64,000 bases of DNA from Plecoglossus altivelis (taxonomy: Eukaryota > Chordata > Actinopteri > Osmeriformes > Plecoglossidae): positions 19,559,781-19,623,780 of the forward strand of contig BROE01000003.1 in NCBI GenBank assembly GCA_036571765.1, written 5' to 3'. Position numbers and translations under genes: made by a program. A model generated the notes under the pieces. That model did not search any database, had not been told where the DNA came from, and worked only from the letters and a program-made list of their open reading frames with translations. This document shows positions 11,301-23,600 of the stretch, piece by piece. Position 1 is the stretch's first letter. Each line of letters opens with the position of its first letter.

Positions 11301-12640
11301 CTTCCTCTTAGAAGCGTTGATTCTGTCAATAGGATCAGAAAACGGAAATCAAGGGACTGATTGTGTTTTTGTACTGACCCAGGCTTCATCTGAATAGTGC
11401 ACAGCATGGTCTCCATCCATGGAAATCAGTAACACTGAGACTAACCAGGAGTAATGGGCATCAGATGCTATTAGCCACGGAAAAACATTCTTCTGCTGTG
11501 ATTCAGCCGTTGCTGGATGATAGTCGTCATGCTGCTGAATTACCAAGACAGTGGGAGAGTGTGTTCAGTGCCCACACCTGTTGTCTGATGTTGTGGGAAA
11601 CTGTGGTGGATCCAAGATATGCGGACATCTTCCAGAGCTTGACACAGACTCTTCTGTCACAGTCGTCAAAGGAAACACAAAACAAACAGACTCACGTCTG
11701 TCAATGATGTGAAGACTTTATTTTTTATTTTTTATTTAATCTAATTTATTATATTAATGAAAATTGTATACGTATGGATGGTAGGGTCTATTATTTTTGT
11801 TCATGTTATTCAATAACATTAGGTCTAAATGTTGTTGTTTTTTTTACTACAATTCAACATTTCTGACGGCTGGCATAGAATTGTCATTTGGCTTAATTTG
11901 AGTCTATTTTAAAAGTACTGACCTATTTTGGATAGAAAGTTGATTCAACATCTGGTCCTTTCCAATGAAAAGCCATGTATTTTCATCAAATGAATTTAAT
12001 CCAATCAAATTCTACTAAAGTCACTTTAAACTTACTGTTATGTTCAATTCAGTATATAACTGGATCCTCACACCAGATGTGATGTTAATCAAACTAAATG
12101 AAAACTGTCTGTGTTCTTATGTCTTGGGATACTAAGGAAAGCCAGGGAGATATTGGACAATAATCACAGAAGATTTGAAATCTGATTGCTTTTCGCTTCC
12201 CTCAGTGATTTATTTGTATACTGCGATTGGCTGTTGGCCCTTTTCTTGTCAAAAAGATGGTTTTAACGGCAGAGACTAAAATATGTAGAATATTATCCTA
12301 AAATAGAATTAGCTGTACGACATGAATTCACATTTCTGATCTATTAAAGACCAGCCAAAGGTAATAGCTACACTTTTGCACAAGAATAAAATCAATCATT
12401 CTTTTTTTCCTGAGCAGAAATTAAATGCATTCCCCAGTGCACAAACTGATTACCGGGCTGATGGCTGCAAACTTTCCTTTATTGATTACTTTTTTGAGAA
12501 CATGGTTTCTTTAGAAACATCCTGACAACCTGGTAGAAAGGGCCTGTAGGAACAGGTGTTGATATGGACCCATCAAACATGGCTTGATAGACACTTCTAA
12601 AAGTACAAGCTCCTTCTAAGCCCACCATTGCAGTATACAC
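11301..12640. other. Unique AT-rich DNA
   Basis: Includes a T/A-rich low-complexity patch near 11720-11760. Short open frames on both strands near 11350-11700 have no recognisable motif. No gene is called. Confidence 0.45.
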
Positions 12641-12643
12641 AGA

Positions 12644-12765
12644 TACAGCGCAGGGTCAGCACAGGGCCTGGACAGGGCCAGTACAGCACAGGGTCAGGAC
12701 AGCACAGGGCCAGTACAGCACAGGGCCTGGACAGGGCAAGTACAGCACAGGGTCAGTACAGCACA
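12644..12765 (+). repeat. CAGCACAGGG minisatellite
   Basis: A tandem run of short related units (CAGTACAGCACAGGGTC, CAGCACAGGGCC, CAGGGCCTGGACAGGG). A 59-bp higher-order period is visible: CAGGGCCTGGACAGGG occurs at 12662 and again at 12721. Confidence 0.85.
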
Positions 12766-12769
12766 CAAC

Positions 12770-15700
12770 ACTTCATAGCTACCTTGCATGTTTATTTAAT
12801 TTCCTACAACTTCATATATATTGCAACAACGAAATGGATATTCATTGACCCTCCCCCACTCTCCCACAGTCCTTGTTCCTTCTGTACTGCCTAGAGATTT
12901 GTTCAGAGCTGGAAACAAAACTGCATTGAGGGCCTGCTGCCCTACTTCAAAAGGACATCTTCATTTCTGTTGATTCAACTGGAGTGTCTGCCAGGTCTCC
13001 TCTGCACATCCTTAACATGAACGCCGAACAGAACTATATTAAGACCGTGTCTCACTGTGAATTTAACATCAACTTTAACCCAAGCAGCGGCCCACAAACT
13101 AAATTGATGCTAAGTTTACATGACCCACGGTCATGTTAAGGCATTGGATTGGTTTTGGTGACTGATCCCACAAACAATGTATTTCACGTTATGTTGATTG
13201 CAACAATAAAATATAATGTTACTGGAGTCCAACATGACACAAACTTGTCCTTCAATTAGTTTATCTATACGAAAAGTAAAACCATTGATTTGCTGTTGTC
13301 TGGGGCTGTGATGAATTCGTTTTTAGAGGGTTTGAAATTGCTATGGATAATAGTTCAGGCCCATTTTGGTGTGGTATTGTGATTTTTAAGGAACATCTTC
13401 GACATTGTGTTGTGGGGGAGTGAATATTTTTACATTGCATCATAATTATTAGACTCTATTTCACATTAGTTTTTAATTCCCTGTGCAAAAGTCAATAAAG
13501 GGAATATTTATGGATGAAGTACTGAATAAATGAAATTATAATTAGAATGTAGGCAATTATAATGTGCATGATCTTTCCCTCTGCTGGATTGGTTTAGTAC
13601 AGAATCAAATTTCTTCATAAAGCTTGTGCATAACCATGTTTGTGACCATAAGGTTTGTTCCTTTTCCAGAGCTATCTTCCATGCAGCCTGATCAAAGGTG
13701 TTCGTCTCCCTTCGATCCATACGCACACCCTCAAACAGAAGACCTCCCTTTGTCTATCTCACTGCCTTTATTGATTAACTGTGTAAATCTGTGGCTCATA
13801 TGCTTCAATAAGCATCTCTCTTCACATTAAAGCCACCAGAGAGAGTTCAGGCCTTCCACTTGCTGTGTCTGTTTCCCAACTAGGCAGGCAAAATGAAAGC
13901 GGAGTTTGTTCTTTGATGTGAATCTCAAACCCATGTGATCTTAGCCAGTTTAATTAAATAATGACATTCAAAGCGCCCTACTCATCCTTGTAACTTTACT
14001 TTCAACTTACAACTCTCGCTGCATTTATTTTGGCAGTCTTACCTTTTCACCTGGCGATCAGCCTCTGTCTTGTCATTTGGTACAAGAGAAGCCAATGCAA
14101 TACACCTTTCTGCAGGTGACTGCAAAGCCCTTACATAGACTGTTGTCAGGACATTGGTAGAATGTCAGGAATTCTACACATTGTTCTGACCTTTAATCAG
14201 ATCACATTTCATCGGCCTATAGCCACATCATTTGAAGCCCCCAGTCTTGTCCCCCATGACTCCAAAGGTTACAACAGGGCAGATGTTGAGAATGTTGATG
14301 CATCGGACCCCCTCTCCCCGCAGTGGCCAATCAGAGCTCAGCTTGCCATGCAGGAGATGGGACTCACGCGTAGTGGTAGCGATGGCAAACAGCAAGGGTG
14401 ATCAGGTGGAACGAACAGTGGAGTGACAGCTGCCATCCATCACGTCTAATGCCAGACAGAGGCTAGTGAAGAGCACAAGGGCACCAGGGGGACAGAATGG
14501 ACATCCGTAAACTGTTTACCAGGTCTGTGTTTGCACTTCGGGTCTCCAGAGCCACCATCCATCTATCCATCAATCAATCAATTACTTTTCCAGGGTCGTT
14601 TCTGGTCGACAAGCTCCATTGCACATCGATGTCGATGCAAGGTGTGACTGAACTATGGCTCATTCAGGTTTTCATACTTGATCAACTGTTATCCCTTCAG
14701 ACACCCTGACACTGTAGTGAGAGAAATCATACAGTAATCTTCCAAAACGGGAGACTGAGTGTGCTTGTTGTGTTTAATGATGGAGGGTAGACAGACAGGA
14801 GAATTATACTGTCTCTAAGGAGTTTGTTGTTCTGACTGTTACTGAACAAACCAAACAGCATCAGCTGCCTCAGAACAAATCAAGGTTCCTCAGCCAATAT
14901 GTCTTCAGATCCAAAAACAATGTGTTTCTTCACACAATATCATGAACAACGCAAAAAAAACAAAAACAAATAAACGTATCAATAATTCAACACTTTAAAT
15001 CTCATAACAATGACTTGCTGCAAATGTAAAATGTGGTATATTTCGTAGAACACCTACTGTAGTGTTGGTCATTGTTATTCTCTGTTTTTCCTCATGCTAT
15101 ACAAGCTGTGGTTGGTTTATTAGTGTTCCTGGTCCATAGCACAGCTAAGCTATAATAAACAGGCATTCATCAGACTGTGTGGTGTCATGAGGCTTGGTCC
15201 GCTTGTCTCTATGCTTCTGAATTTGTCTGACAGCTCTTGTGAAGACAGTTGTAAATGTCATGTAGATAACCTTCCAACTACAACAGCCAAATACTCTCTC
15301 CGCTAAACACGCAATTACCTCTTGGGTCAGGTTGGTTTCATGCTGTTTACGGTAGCTGTGAGGGTTATCTGTGTATCGCAAGCAGTTACCAGCCTCCTGT
15401 GTGTTTGCTCCAACGCTCCAGCTGCCTTGCTCTGAACCACCGAAGCCTGTAGGTAATAACACTTATCTAAGTAGAAGGTCAACTGTTTTACGAGCTGGGG
15501 AAAAAATATTGGGATTAAACACCACAAAGCATTGCAGTGACAAGTTCTTTGCAATACGATCCACCACAAATATGATTGGAAAGCAGTGGACCAGTGATGG
15601 CAGAACCTCTGGGCCTGTTTTTATTATGCCAGGAGTTGGTTGCTCAATCAATAGACCCTGACTCCACCTTTGGCAGCCCAACAAACACGCTTGCTTCCTG

Positions 15701-16560
15701 GGTGTCCCCTAACCTCTCTGATCACAGCTGAAGATCCTGAGAAGGCTGTAGAACTTCAGATTTATTTTCATAAAAATGCCATTTCCTGCTATTTCCTGAT
15801 TGGGTAATAGCGTTATTAGTTAGCGTTAGTATTATTCCTATAAACGTTTAATTGTGTGCAGGGTTTGAGTGATTTGGACCGTTCAAAGACATCTAGTAAA
15901 CGTAGGCTTTGGCGATGGTTGAAACCAGTTTTCCATCCACCTGCAGGTCACTTCATGGTGGATGACAGGCCCTTGCTGCTTCATCCTGGTGCCCATTAGC
16001 CTTAGGTCTCATGATGGGAAGCTTCGCTAGAGAGAGTTCAAGCGCAGCTCAGACTCCACCACGCACGCCCCTGTCACTGGGTGTGCGTCTGGCATAATGT
16101 ACACCCCCATAGAGAGAAAATGTCTTGATGGCTGGGAGGTGACTTAACTGCCTTAACTGCTGTCACAGATGGCTGCAGCAGATTGCTCTACTTCCTTGCC
16201 AGTGGCACAGTGTCGGAGGTCAGGACTTCTTAAATATACCCTTACATTTGAATCGACTACAACTAGACAGATGTACTTTTTCATCAGGGTCTGACAGTTC
16301 TATGCATATTTCCACTGCTTCTGTGACAATTCTCTCTTCTGGCAAATATTGAATTCCATTAATGTGATTAAACTGCTATTATTATTTTGTCCCCCGTTTT
16401 ATCTGCAAATGATTTGAGATTTTTAATCAAGTGTGCTTACTGCACACATCTCTGCATGCGGAAACTGAGGAATATGAATAACAAGTCATTATGTTGATTC
16501 TACACTGTCGTATATCCTTTGTCACACAGTTAGGTTTTATAGAAAGAGCAGCCCTGCAGT
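12770..16560. other. Unique DNA, no gene supported
   Basis: No intact gene or mobile element recognised. Near 13600-13740 the minus strand is open and a TTTCCAG precedes the patch on the plus strand, but nothing supports an exon. A partial CTCF-like match (GGCACCAGGGGGACA) lies at 14480-14494 and is too weak to call. A short CAATCAATCAATC run lies near 14568. Confidence 0.45.
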
Positions 16561-16584
16561 GTGTTTAACGCATCATTTCCTTTC

Positions 16585-16800
16585 TCATTGTGTGTGTGTA
16601 TGTGAGTGTGTGTTTGTGTGTTTGTGTGAGTGAGTGAGTGTGTGTGTGTGTGTGAGTGAGTGTGAGTGTGTGTGTGTATGTATGTGGTATGTGAGTGAGT
16701 GAGTGTGTGTGAGTGAGTGTGTGTGCGTGTGTGAGAGTGTGTGTGAGTGTGTGTGTATGAGTGTGTGAGTGTGTGTGTGAGTGTGTGTGAGTGTGTAGGG
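16585..16800 (+). repeat. (TG)n/(TGAG)n microsatellite
   Basis: Just over 200 bp of GTGTGTGA and GAGTGAGT units. It directly precedes the 43-bp minisatellite. Open minus-strand frames of Thr/His/Leu type here are repeat artefacts. Confidence 0.9.
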
Positions 16801-16865
16801 GGGTTGAATGTCCTTGCTTTTTATTGCTGCGCTCTTGTCCTGAAAGCATGGCTGCTTTCACTGGT

Positions 16866-17384
16866 GTCCAGGGCTGTGTAGAGAGTACTGCTTCCATAGT
16901 GACAGACACATGGACTGGGCTGTGGAGAGAGTCCTTCCATAGCGACAGACACACGGACAGGGCTGTGGAGAGTCCTTCCATAGCGACAGACACATGGACA
17001 GAGCTGTGGAGAGAGTCCTTCCATAGTAACAGACACATGGACAGAGCTGTGTAGAGAGTCCTTCCATAGTAACAGACACATGGACAGGGCTGTGTAGAGA
17101 GTCCTTCCATAGCGACAGACACATGGACAGAGCTGTGTAGAGTCCTTCCATAGCGACAGACACATGGACAGGGCTGTGTAGAGAGTCCTTCCATAGTAAC
17201 AGACACATAGACAGGGCCGTGTAGAGAGTTCTTCCATAGCGACAGACACATGGACAGAGCTGTGGAGAGTCCTTCCATAGTAACAGACACATGGACAGGG
17301 CTGTGTAGAGAGTCCTTCCATAGCGACAGACACATGGACTGGGCTGTGGAGAGAGTCCTTCCATAGTAACAGACACATGGACAA
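16866..17384 (+). repeat. 43-bp minisatellite, array 1 (about 12 units)
   Basis: Units of 43 bp start CATGGACAGGGCTGTGTAGA and contain CCTTCCATAGCGACAGACA. Variants are GTAACAGACA for GCGACAGACA and shorter units that have lost a GA or GAGA step. One diagnostic variant (CATAGACAGGGCCGTG) sits at 17208-17250. Because 43 is not a multiple of 3 and the unit has no minus-strand stop in any frame, the minus strand is open in all three frames, giving long periodic Cys/Ser/Leu frames that should not be read as proteins without other evidence. Confidence 0.95.
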
Positions 17385-18031
17385 GTCAACAAGAAGCCAC
17401 TGTATTTCATCTAACATCAATGGACCTTTCTTAATGTGGATGTGAAAAAAAGCTATCATACAGAAGTTCATGAGGATGAAGTTTTTGTTATTTCTAATGT
17501 ATTCTACTTCAGTATTAATCCTCTAGAATCAGAATCAGTTTTATTCGCCATGCAAAATACACAAGCACAGAATTTACTGTGGCAGGGAAGTGCAAACATG
17601 GAACATATATGAAACATAAGGGGTGCCATAATGGGCCATACTATCTATTTAGATAGCTAGAAGTATTTATATTCTGAGCTCTGTATTGCTGTTGAATATT
17701 CATTCTAGCAGCTTCCAAACTGAGTGTTTCCCCTCAGATAGAACCACACTACAACAAAGTTCATTTCCAAAGCAATAAAATGTTTAAATCGATACACATC
17801 TTGAAACGAATGGGTTCTACATTTCACTTTAATTACAAATGACTGAGAACGTATTGCCTAATTTTTCATACTAGGGTCATTTTAATTTAGAATGTTCCAA
17901 ATTGATTCATAGAAACATAATAAAAGAGTTATCTTTCCAAGGCACAGTAATCACTACAGCCTTGCCACAGAACAGAGGAAGCAGGCCAAGCGCTTCTCTA
18001 TCACTTGATACCACATTTTGAACATTTTAGT
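17385..18031 (+). repeat. Copy A of a ~650-bp duplicated flank (part of ~1-kb tandem duplication)
   Basis: This segment starts AAGTCAACAAGAAGCC and ends AACATTTTAG. It recurs at 18385-19030 at an offset of 1000, falling to 999 after a one-A length difference. Only a handful of substitutions are visible, for example AACATGG against AACATAG near 17598 and 18598. With the neighbouring minisatellite it forms a tandem duplication of about 1 kb. It carries a retroposon-type tail at 17525. Confidence 0.95.
17525..17630 (-). mobile_element. Non-LTR retroposon 3' end (minus orientation), within copy A
   Basis: AGAATCAGAATCAGTTTTAT followed by TCGCCATGCAAAATACACAAG resembles the 3' end of fish non-LTR elements read on the opposite strand: a short tandem tail (ATTCTG units), then an AATAAA-like sequence. 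The 5' limit is uncertain and the family cannot be assigned. It was duplicated with its host segment and recurs at 18524. Confidence 0.55.
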
Positions 18032-18384
18032 CATGGACAGAGCTGTGTAGAGAGTCCTTCCATAGCGACAGACACATGGACAGAGCTGTGTAGAGAGTCC
18101 TTCCATAGCGACAGACACATGGACAGGGCTGTGTAGAGAGTCCTTCCATAGTAACAGACACATAGACAGGGCCGTGTAGAGAGTTCTTCCATAGCGACAG
18201 ACACATGGACAGAGCTGTGGAGAGAGTCCTTCCATAGTAACAGACACATGGACAGGGCTGTGTAGAGAGTCCTTCCATAGCGACAGACACATGGACAGGG
18301 CTGTGGAGAGAGTCCTTCCATAGCGACAGACACATGGACAGGGCTGTGTAGAGAGTCCATCCATAGCGACAGACACATGGACAA
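18032..18384 (+). repeat. 43-bp minisatellite, array 2 (8 units)
   Basis: The same 43-bp unit as array 1, starting abruptly at the duplication joint after AACATTTTAGT. The diagnostic CATAGACAGGGCCGTG unit is the fourth of eight here, with four units after it; array 1 has three after it. The arrays have therefore changed copy number by one unit since duplication. Minus-strand frames are again open throughout. Confidence 0.95.
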
Positions 18385-19030
18385 GTCAACAAGAAGCCAC
18401 TGTATTTCATCTAACATCAATGGACCTTTCTTAATGTGGATGTGAAAAAAGCTATCATACAGAAGTTCATGAGGATGAAGTTTTTGTTATTTCTAATGTA
18501 TTCTACTTCAGTATTAATCCTCTAGAATCAGAATCAGTTTTATTCGCCATGCAAAATACACAAGCACAGAATTTACTGTGGCAGGGAAGTGCAAACATAG
18601 AACATATATGAAACATTAGGGGTGCCATAATGTGCCATACTATCTATTTAGATAGCTAGAAGTATTTATATTCTGAGCTCTGTATTGCTGTTGAATATTC
18701 ATTCTAGCAGCTTCCAAACTGAGTGTTTCCCCTCAGATAGAACCACACTACAACAAAGTTCATTTCCAAAGCAATAAAATGTTTAAATCGATACACATCT
18801 TGAAACGAATGGGTTCTACATTTCACTTTAATTACAAATGACTGAGAACGTATTGCCTAATTTTTCATACTAGGGTCATTTTAATTTAGAATGTTCCAAA
18901 TTGATTCATAGAAACATAATAAAAGAGTTATCTTTCCAAGGCACAGTAATCACTACAGCCTTGCCACAGAACAGAGGAAGCAGGCCAAGCGCTTCTCTAT
19001 CACTTGATACCACATTTTGAACATTTTAGT
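18385..19030 (+). repeat. Copy B of the ~650-bp duplicated flank
   Basis: Near-identical to 17385-18031. Similarity stops at AACATTTTAGT, after which copy A runs into array 2 and copy B into unique sequence (GCTGGAAATGAC). This fixes the right-hand joint of the tandem duplication at about 18031/19030. Confidence 0.95.
18524..18629 (-). mobile_element. Non-LTR retroposon 3' end (minus orientation), within copy B
   Basis: The duplicate of the tail at 17525, carried along by the tandem duplication rather than by a second insertion. The matching position and flanks show this. Confidence 0.55.
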
Positions 19031-20480
19031 GCTGGAAATGACAGAGGGATTCATACTAGAGAAATCATTCACCAAACATGCCAATCGGTGAAATAATTGA
19101 TTTCTCGAAGGTTTGCCATCGTTACAATTCTATGAGTATGATATCTTTGTGAATGATGAAAAATGAATTCTGTGGAAGTGTCATATATTGAATGATAAAT
19201 AATCTATCTGTGCATCAGCTCAGATGCACATGTTATGAGACATAAAGGGTGACATCGCCCCTTGATTTGGCACAGTATGATAATACTTATGTATTTTAAC
19301 AGCTTTGAACACAGTGGTAGATAACCCCTGTTCAAGTAGCATATTGCAGCTAATCAAGAGTGTGAAAGTAATAGTTTGAGAGTAAATGTTAAATGTAATT
19401 GCATAGGAGTAGGGATTTAGAACTATTTTCTTCTGGTGACACCGACTGAAATAATCATGGCCATCTGTGTCTAGGTGGATATTTGACAGGATCAACGAAA
19501 GTGTGCTTTAGTGGACCATAACAGCAGCTAAATGAGAACACTGTGTAGGTAGAACTCTAAAGGGGGCTTAAATTGGTTTGCAGTCCAGTGCAATTATTTC
19601 AGCCTTTTTCAAGAATTAATCACTTGTGTGGATCTATATTTAGAGAACTACGTATAGCTCTGAATGCATGTATGATTTAATAACTCAAATGGTTTCAGTC
19701 AATGTTTGAAGCGCTCCACAATATATTTTTATGTCTCACAGCCTCCCGCAGTCAAAGAGAAAATCTAAACACCAACACATTGAAGTCTCTTCACATGTTA
19801 AGCATATCATTTCAACTGACAGCAGGAACACAGCACTTATAGTGAATCCCCCTATAAATAATGCTTAATCCTGCTCCCCAAAGAAAAAATAATGATTGCT
19901 GTGCAGTCCTTCCCACAGCGACTTATTCCAACGAGAAATATTGTACACAATTGCAAAGACTACATCTACAGTCAACAGTTATAAAGAGACTACGGATTCA
20001 ACCATTATAGATTATAATCGTATGATTAAAATCTGAGAATTAAGCACGGTCTCCCGATTATTATGGATTATTTTATTTCGCAACATTAGGATGAACTTAA
20101 ATGTTTGTTACAACATTTCTTCAATGGCTTTTGTTTCAGCCTTTCGAAACAGAAATGGTTATCTAAGCTTTATAAAATTGCAGGTGCTAAATTTGGCAGC
20201 ATCATATTATTGTGGAAATCCTTTTTAGAATCCATTATGCACCTGCTAAAAGAGGAAATTGACTCGAGAAATTGTCCAATTTAAGTGTACATCGATTACA
20301 GGTTTAAAAAAAACATGTTTACAAACAACAGCTAACAATAGTTGCGTTGTTAAAGTAAACAATTATATACTTTTAACCATTCAACTATCGTGCCTGTCAT
20401 CTTCTCCGCTATGTCAACAGTTCAAAGGTCACTCCATAGGTATCAAAATTACCTCAATTTCCCCACAGCCATCAACAACT
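19031..20480. other. Unique AT-rich DNA
   Basis: No gene, repeat or RNA feature could be supported. Short frames (for example minus 19220-19495) have no motif. Confidence 0.5.
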
Positions 20481-20562
20481 TCCGATGACTACCAGTTGCT
20501 CGACTTCTCAATCTATACAGATTTTTTTTAAGAGGCGCTTGAGAAATCTTCCCAAAATTAAA

Positions 20563-20679
20563 ATGAACGAAGTACAAAGGAAACATGTTGCTGCCCTCCA
20601 AGCAAGACGAAAAAAGTGTTCAAGTTGCATGTTTCGATCGACATCGACAATTAAGAAGGTTTGGTCTCATGCGCACACT
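20563..20679 (+). CDS. Weak candidate first coding exon, 39 codons
   Basis: An ATG at 20563 in a fair context (AAAATGA) opens 39 codons that end exactly at a strong donor, ACT|GTAAGTAG, giving a phase 0 junction. The product is basic, starting MNEVQRKHVAALQARRKKC and followed by two more cysteines in the first 22 residues. The start of the putative intron is rich in TAGCTAGC/TTAGCTAG motifs. I do not recognise the protein family, and no second exon was identified. It may equally be a chance ATG before a cryptic donor or part of a non-coding transcript. Confidence 0.25.
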
Positions 20680-20699
20680 GTAAGTAGTTAGTTACCTGG

Positions 20700-23600
20700 C
20701 TAGCATAGCTAGCTAACGGATTTGAGCTGTAACATTAGCTAGGCTAACTAGTTTGTCAACAATGTTTAACTTAGTTAGAATGTATTACATTATCTAATTG
20801 TTAGCTTGTGTGCTTGTCACTTTCGTGTCGATTCGGCCAATTGGGAAACAGTGGTAAAAAAGGCTACACGGTCTTTCATGCCTATTCCAGTTTTCAGACA
20901 AAACTACTATGTTGGCTGAACTTCAGTATACATTAACTTCCTATGTTCTCAATTCTCTGTCTTCTTTGAACAAAAAAAGCTATTTTTTGTATCTATGTAT
21001 TTCAAAACCTATGTTGATGCTTTTGATATGGCAATGTTACTGTAATAGTTTAATCAAAAAGCAAATACGTTTGAGAATCAATTTCAAGCATCCAGTGTAG
21101 AAACATAATCATACCTTCCTGTCAAAAGGCTCCTTTGATATAGTCATCGAGTAGTAATGTCTGCTGACTTTGGATCACTTCGAGTTTTCTGAAGTTGGTA
21201 TTATTTTTGGGGGGGCAGGGCTAATTTGTAGTCTGTGGACATTACCTGGGGTCCATTGAGCTAGTTGGTAGGCCATGGATGAGATTGGCTTCCAGACAGG
21301 TGGACAGACAGGTGCAATGCAGACTAGCTCCCTCTGAGAAATAAACTCTTCATTATTCATTACGGCACAGAATGTAGCCGCAAATTGAGTCAGTCAGACG
21401 CAAAGCTGGCAGGAGGTGGTGACTGGCTACCAGTGGCACAGTTGGAGTAAAACCCCGTCCACACATGAGCTGAAGATGGGATGAACGTCAGATTCATCGT
21501 CAGCGACTGAGCCTAAACTCCACATATCTCACCACTAGCCACGACCAGATAAGGAGCATAACAATTGATTGTTATTATCATTGCCACTCCCCCCCCCCAA
21601 CATTCACTGTGATGTGTTTGGAGATGAGTGTCCAGGTGTGTTTGAATACTTACAGGATGTTCCGTCACTGTGTTTGATGTTTTCACTGCTATTGTTCGAC
21701 ATTCCTCCCCTTCCATCTGAGACAATCGTCACTGTAATTTCCTGATGCGCTTGATTTGATATGTGGGTTCAGTGTGTGTCTTGTTTTGTGTGGAGCTCAA
21801 AGTCGCAGTGCCGTAATTACGGTATGTACGCACACATACTGTTTCAAATCTTGCCGGAATGTTCATTGGAGCAAAAACTCTGTCCAACATTCTAATCAGA
21901 AGGAGGAAAACAGCACTTGGAAAAGGAAGGCCCCAACAGCATATCCCCCCTGTTGTGAGAGGCTGCCTGGCAGTTTGAGGCACTGCCGTGTGTGCAGTCT
22001 TCCTGCCAACAGGGGGACACATTGTGCTTCATTGCAATTACAGGGCTTTATGAAAGTGCAAAGGAATGATTTTCACCTCCCTAAGATTTCAGCATACATT
22101 CACCCACCTCATCTGTTCTCCAAATGTACCGTTTTATAATTGGTGTTAGTGCACTCCAAAAAGCAGTCCCGTCATTGTGCTGGAGAATGGTAAAAAAAAA
22201 GATTTGAAGAGTTATGACAGATATGCAGAGAAGGTTTGATATAAATGAGAGTAGGATAAAGAAATCTGTGCTCCACTGAGCTAGTTGGCCCTGTACATTC
22301 AGATGCTGGTGTCTCTGCTGAACTTATCCTCTGCCCAAGGGCAAGAGTGAGAGGGAGAACTTTGCCTCATTCTTCTTTTCTTTAACAAATGGGGCCAAAT
22401 AGAAAGAAGAAGGGTAGGAAGAGAGAAATGGAGGTGTTAAGTGAGGTGTCTCGCATGAGAGAACAGATGGACGAGGAGGTACTAAGGTGTGTAACTGAGG
22501 GAGACTTTGGGTACAGAGTCTACTACTGTCAGATTTCGCAAACCACAACTAAATGTTATGATACCGACATTGGATTTGATACAATTCTTCCTTTCAACTG
22601 ATTTGGATGTTGTCGACAAAGAGACAGGATTTTACAGCAGCTTTTTAATATTAGCATTGGTGTTATTGATGTAAGGCGTTGTGTTTTTGTGTTGTTCAGT
22701 TTCCTCTTGTCATTACCTCTTCGGTCTATGTTGATGCCTTGGAATGACCTTCTACTTCAAGGTGTCTTGGTGCACAATACTGCTAGATTAAGAATCTAGA
22801 ATGCTGTTCCCTTTAGATGGCTAAGCCAACAAAAGCACTTAGTGCACACGCTAGCACATACTCGTTAGGGTGCCGTACGTATCTCAAGGAGTACAGATGA
22901 ACAAGTCAGGAAGTCCAACCAGTGTTATTCACTGTGTTATAAAGAAAAGGCCATGCTCCTCTTAGGCTACTGTTTGCTAACACACTGTACAACAATGTCT
23001 TTTGTTTTGGTGAAACATTGCCATCGAGTATAGCTTAAGTAAATACCTGAAGTCTATGTTGCAGAGCAGGGGAAACACTTTGCTAACAAGCCTTAGACGG
23101 AACAAAACACAAATGGTCACGTCTTAATTAAATAGCACGCTTCGAATATCTCTCCAGTGTAAAATACTTTTGGAACCAGAAGTTATTTTCTCTTCAATTT
23201 TATGTTAGAATGTCTGTGAATTGATTCTTTCCACCCAGGTTGGGTGACTGTTTTCTCCCTCCATTAATGCAGAGAAGTTGAGAGCTGCCGGATGTGGCTC
23301 AAGCTTACTGCACTGTCATCAGAGGCGGTCCAGACATCTTGTGACTACCAGTTCTCATGTTTCCTGTCCGGTGATATGGAGGGTCTGGGCGCCTGGATTG
23401 TGTAGACTGTGAGGCAGGCATCCAAACATGCTCTTCTTGGTTGTGGACCTGAGAGGATTCTGGTTTTGTCTGTTTCATCTTTGTTATTCAGAGGGATCAA
23501 CAGCAGGAAGAGGCTGGTGGTTTGGCTACCATCTGCTGCTTCTGACACATCAAGTTTTCCCTGTCTCTCAGTCCGGCTCGGACAGAACATTTGATGCCGT

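Noticed and set aside
22004..22020. CTCF-like TGCCAACAGGGGGACAC, and a similar one at 14480
   Set aside because: Each misses at least two core positions, including the C of GGC, unlike the full match at 10961.
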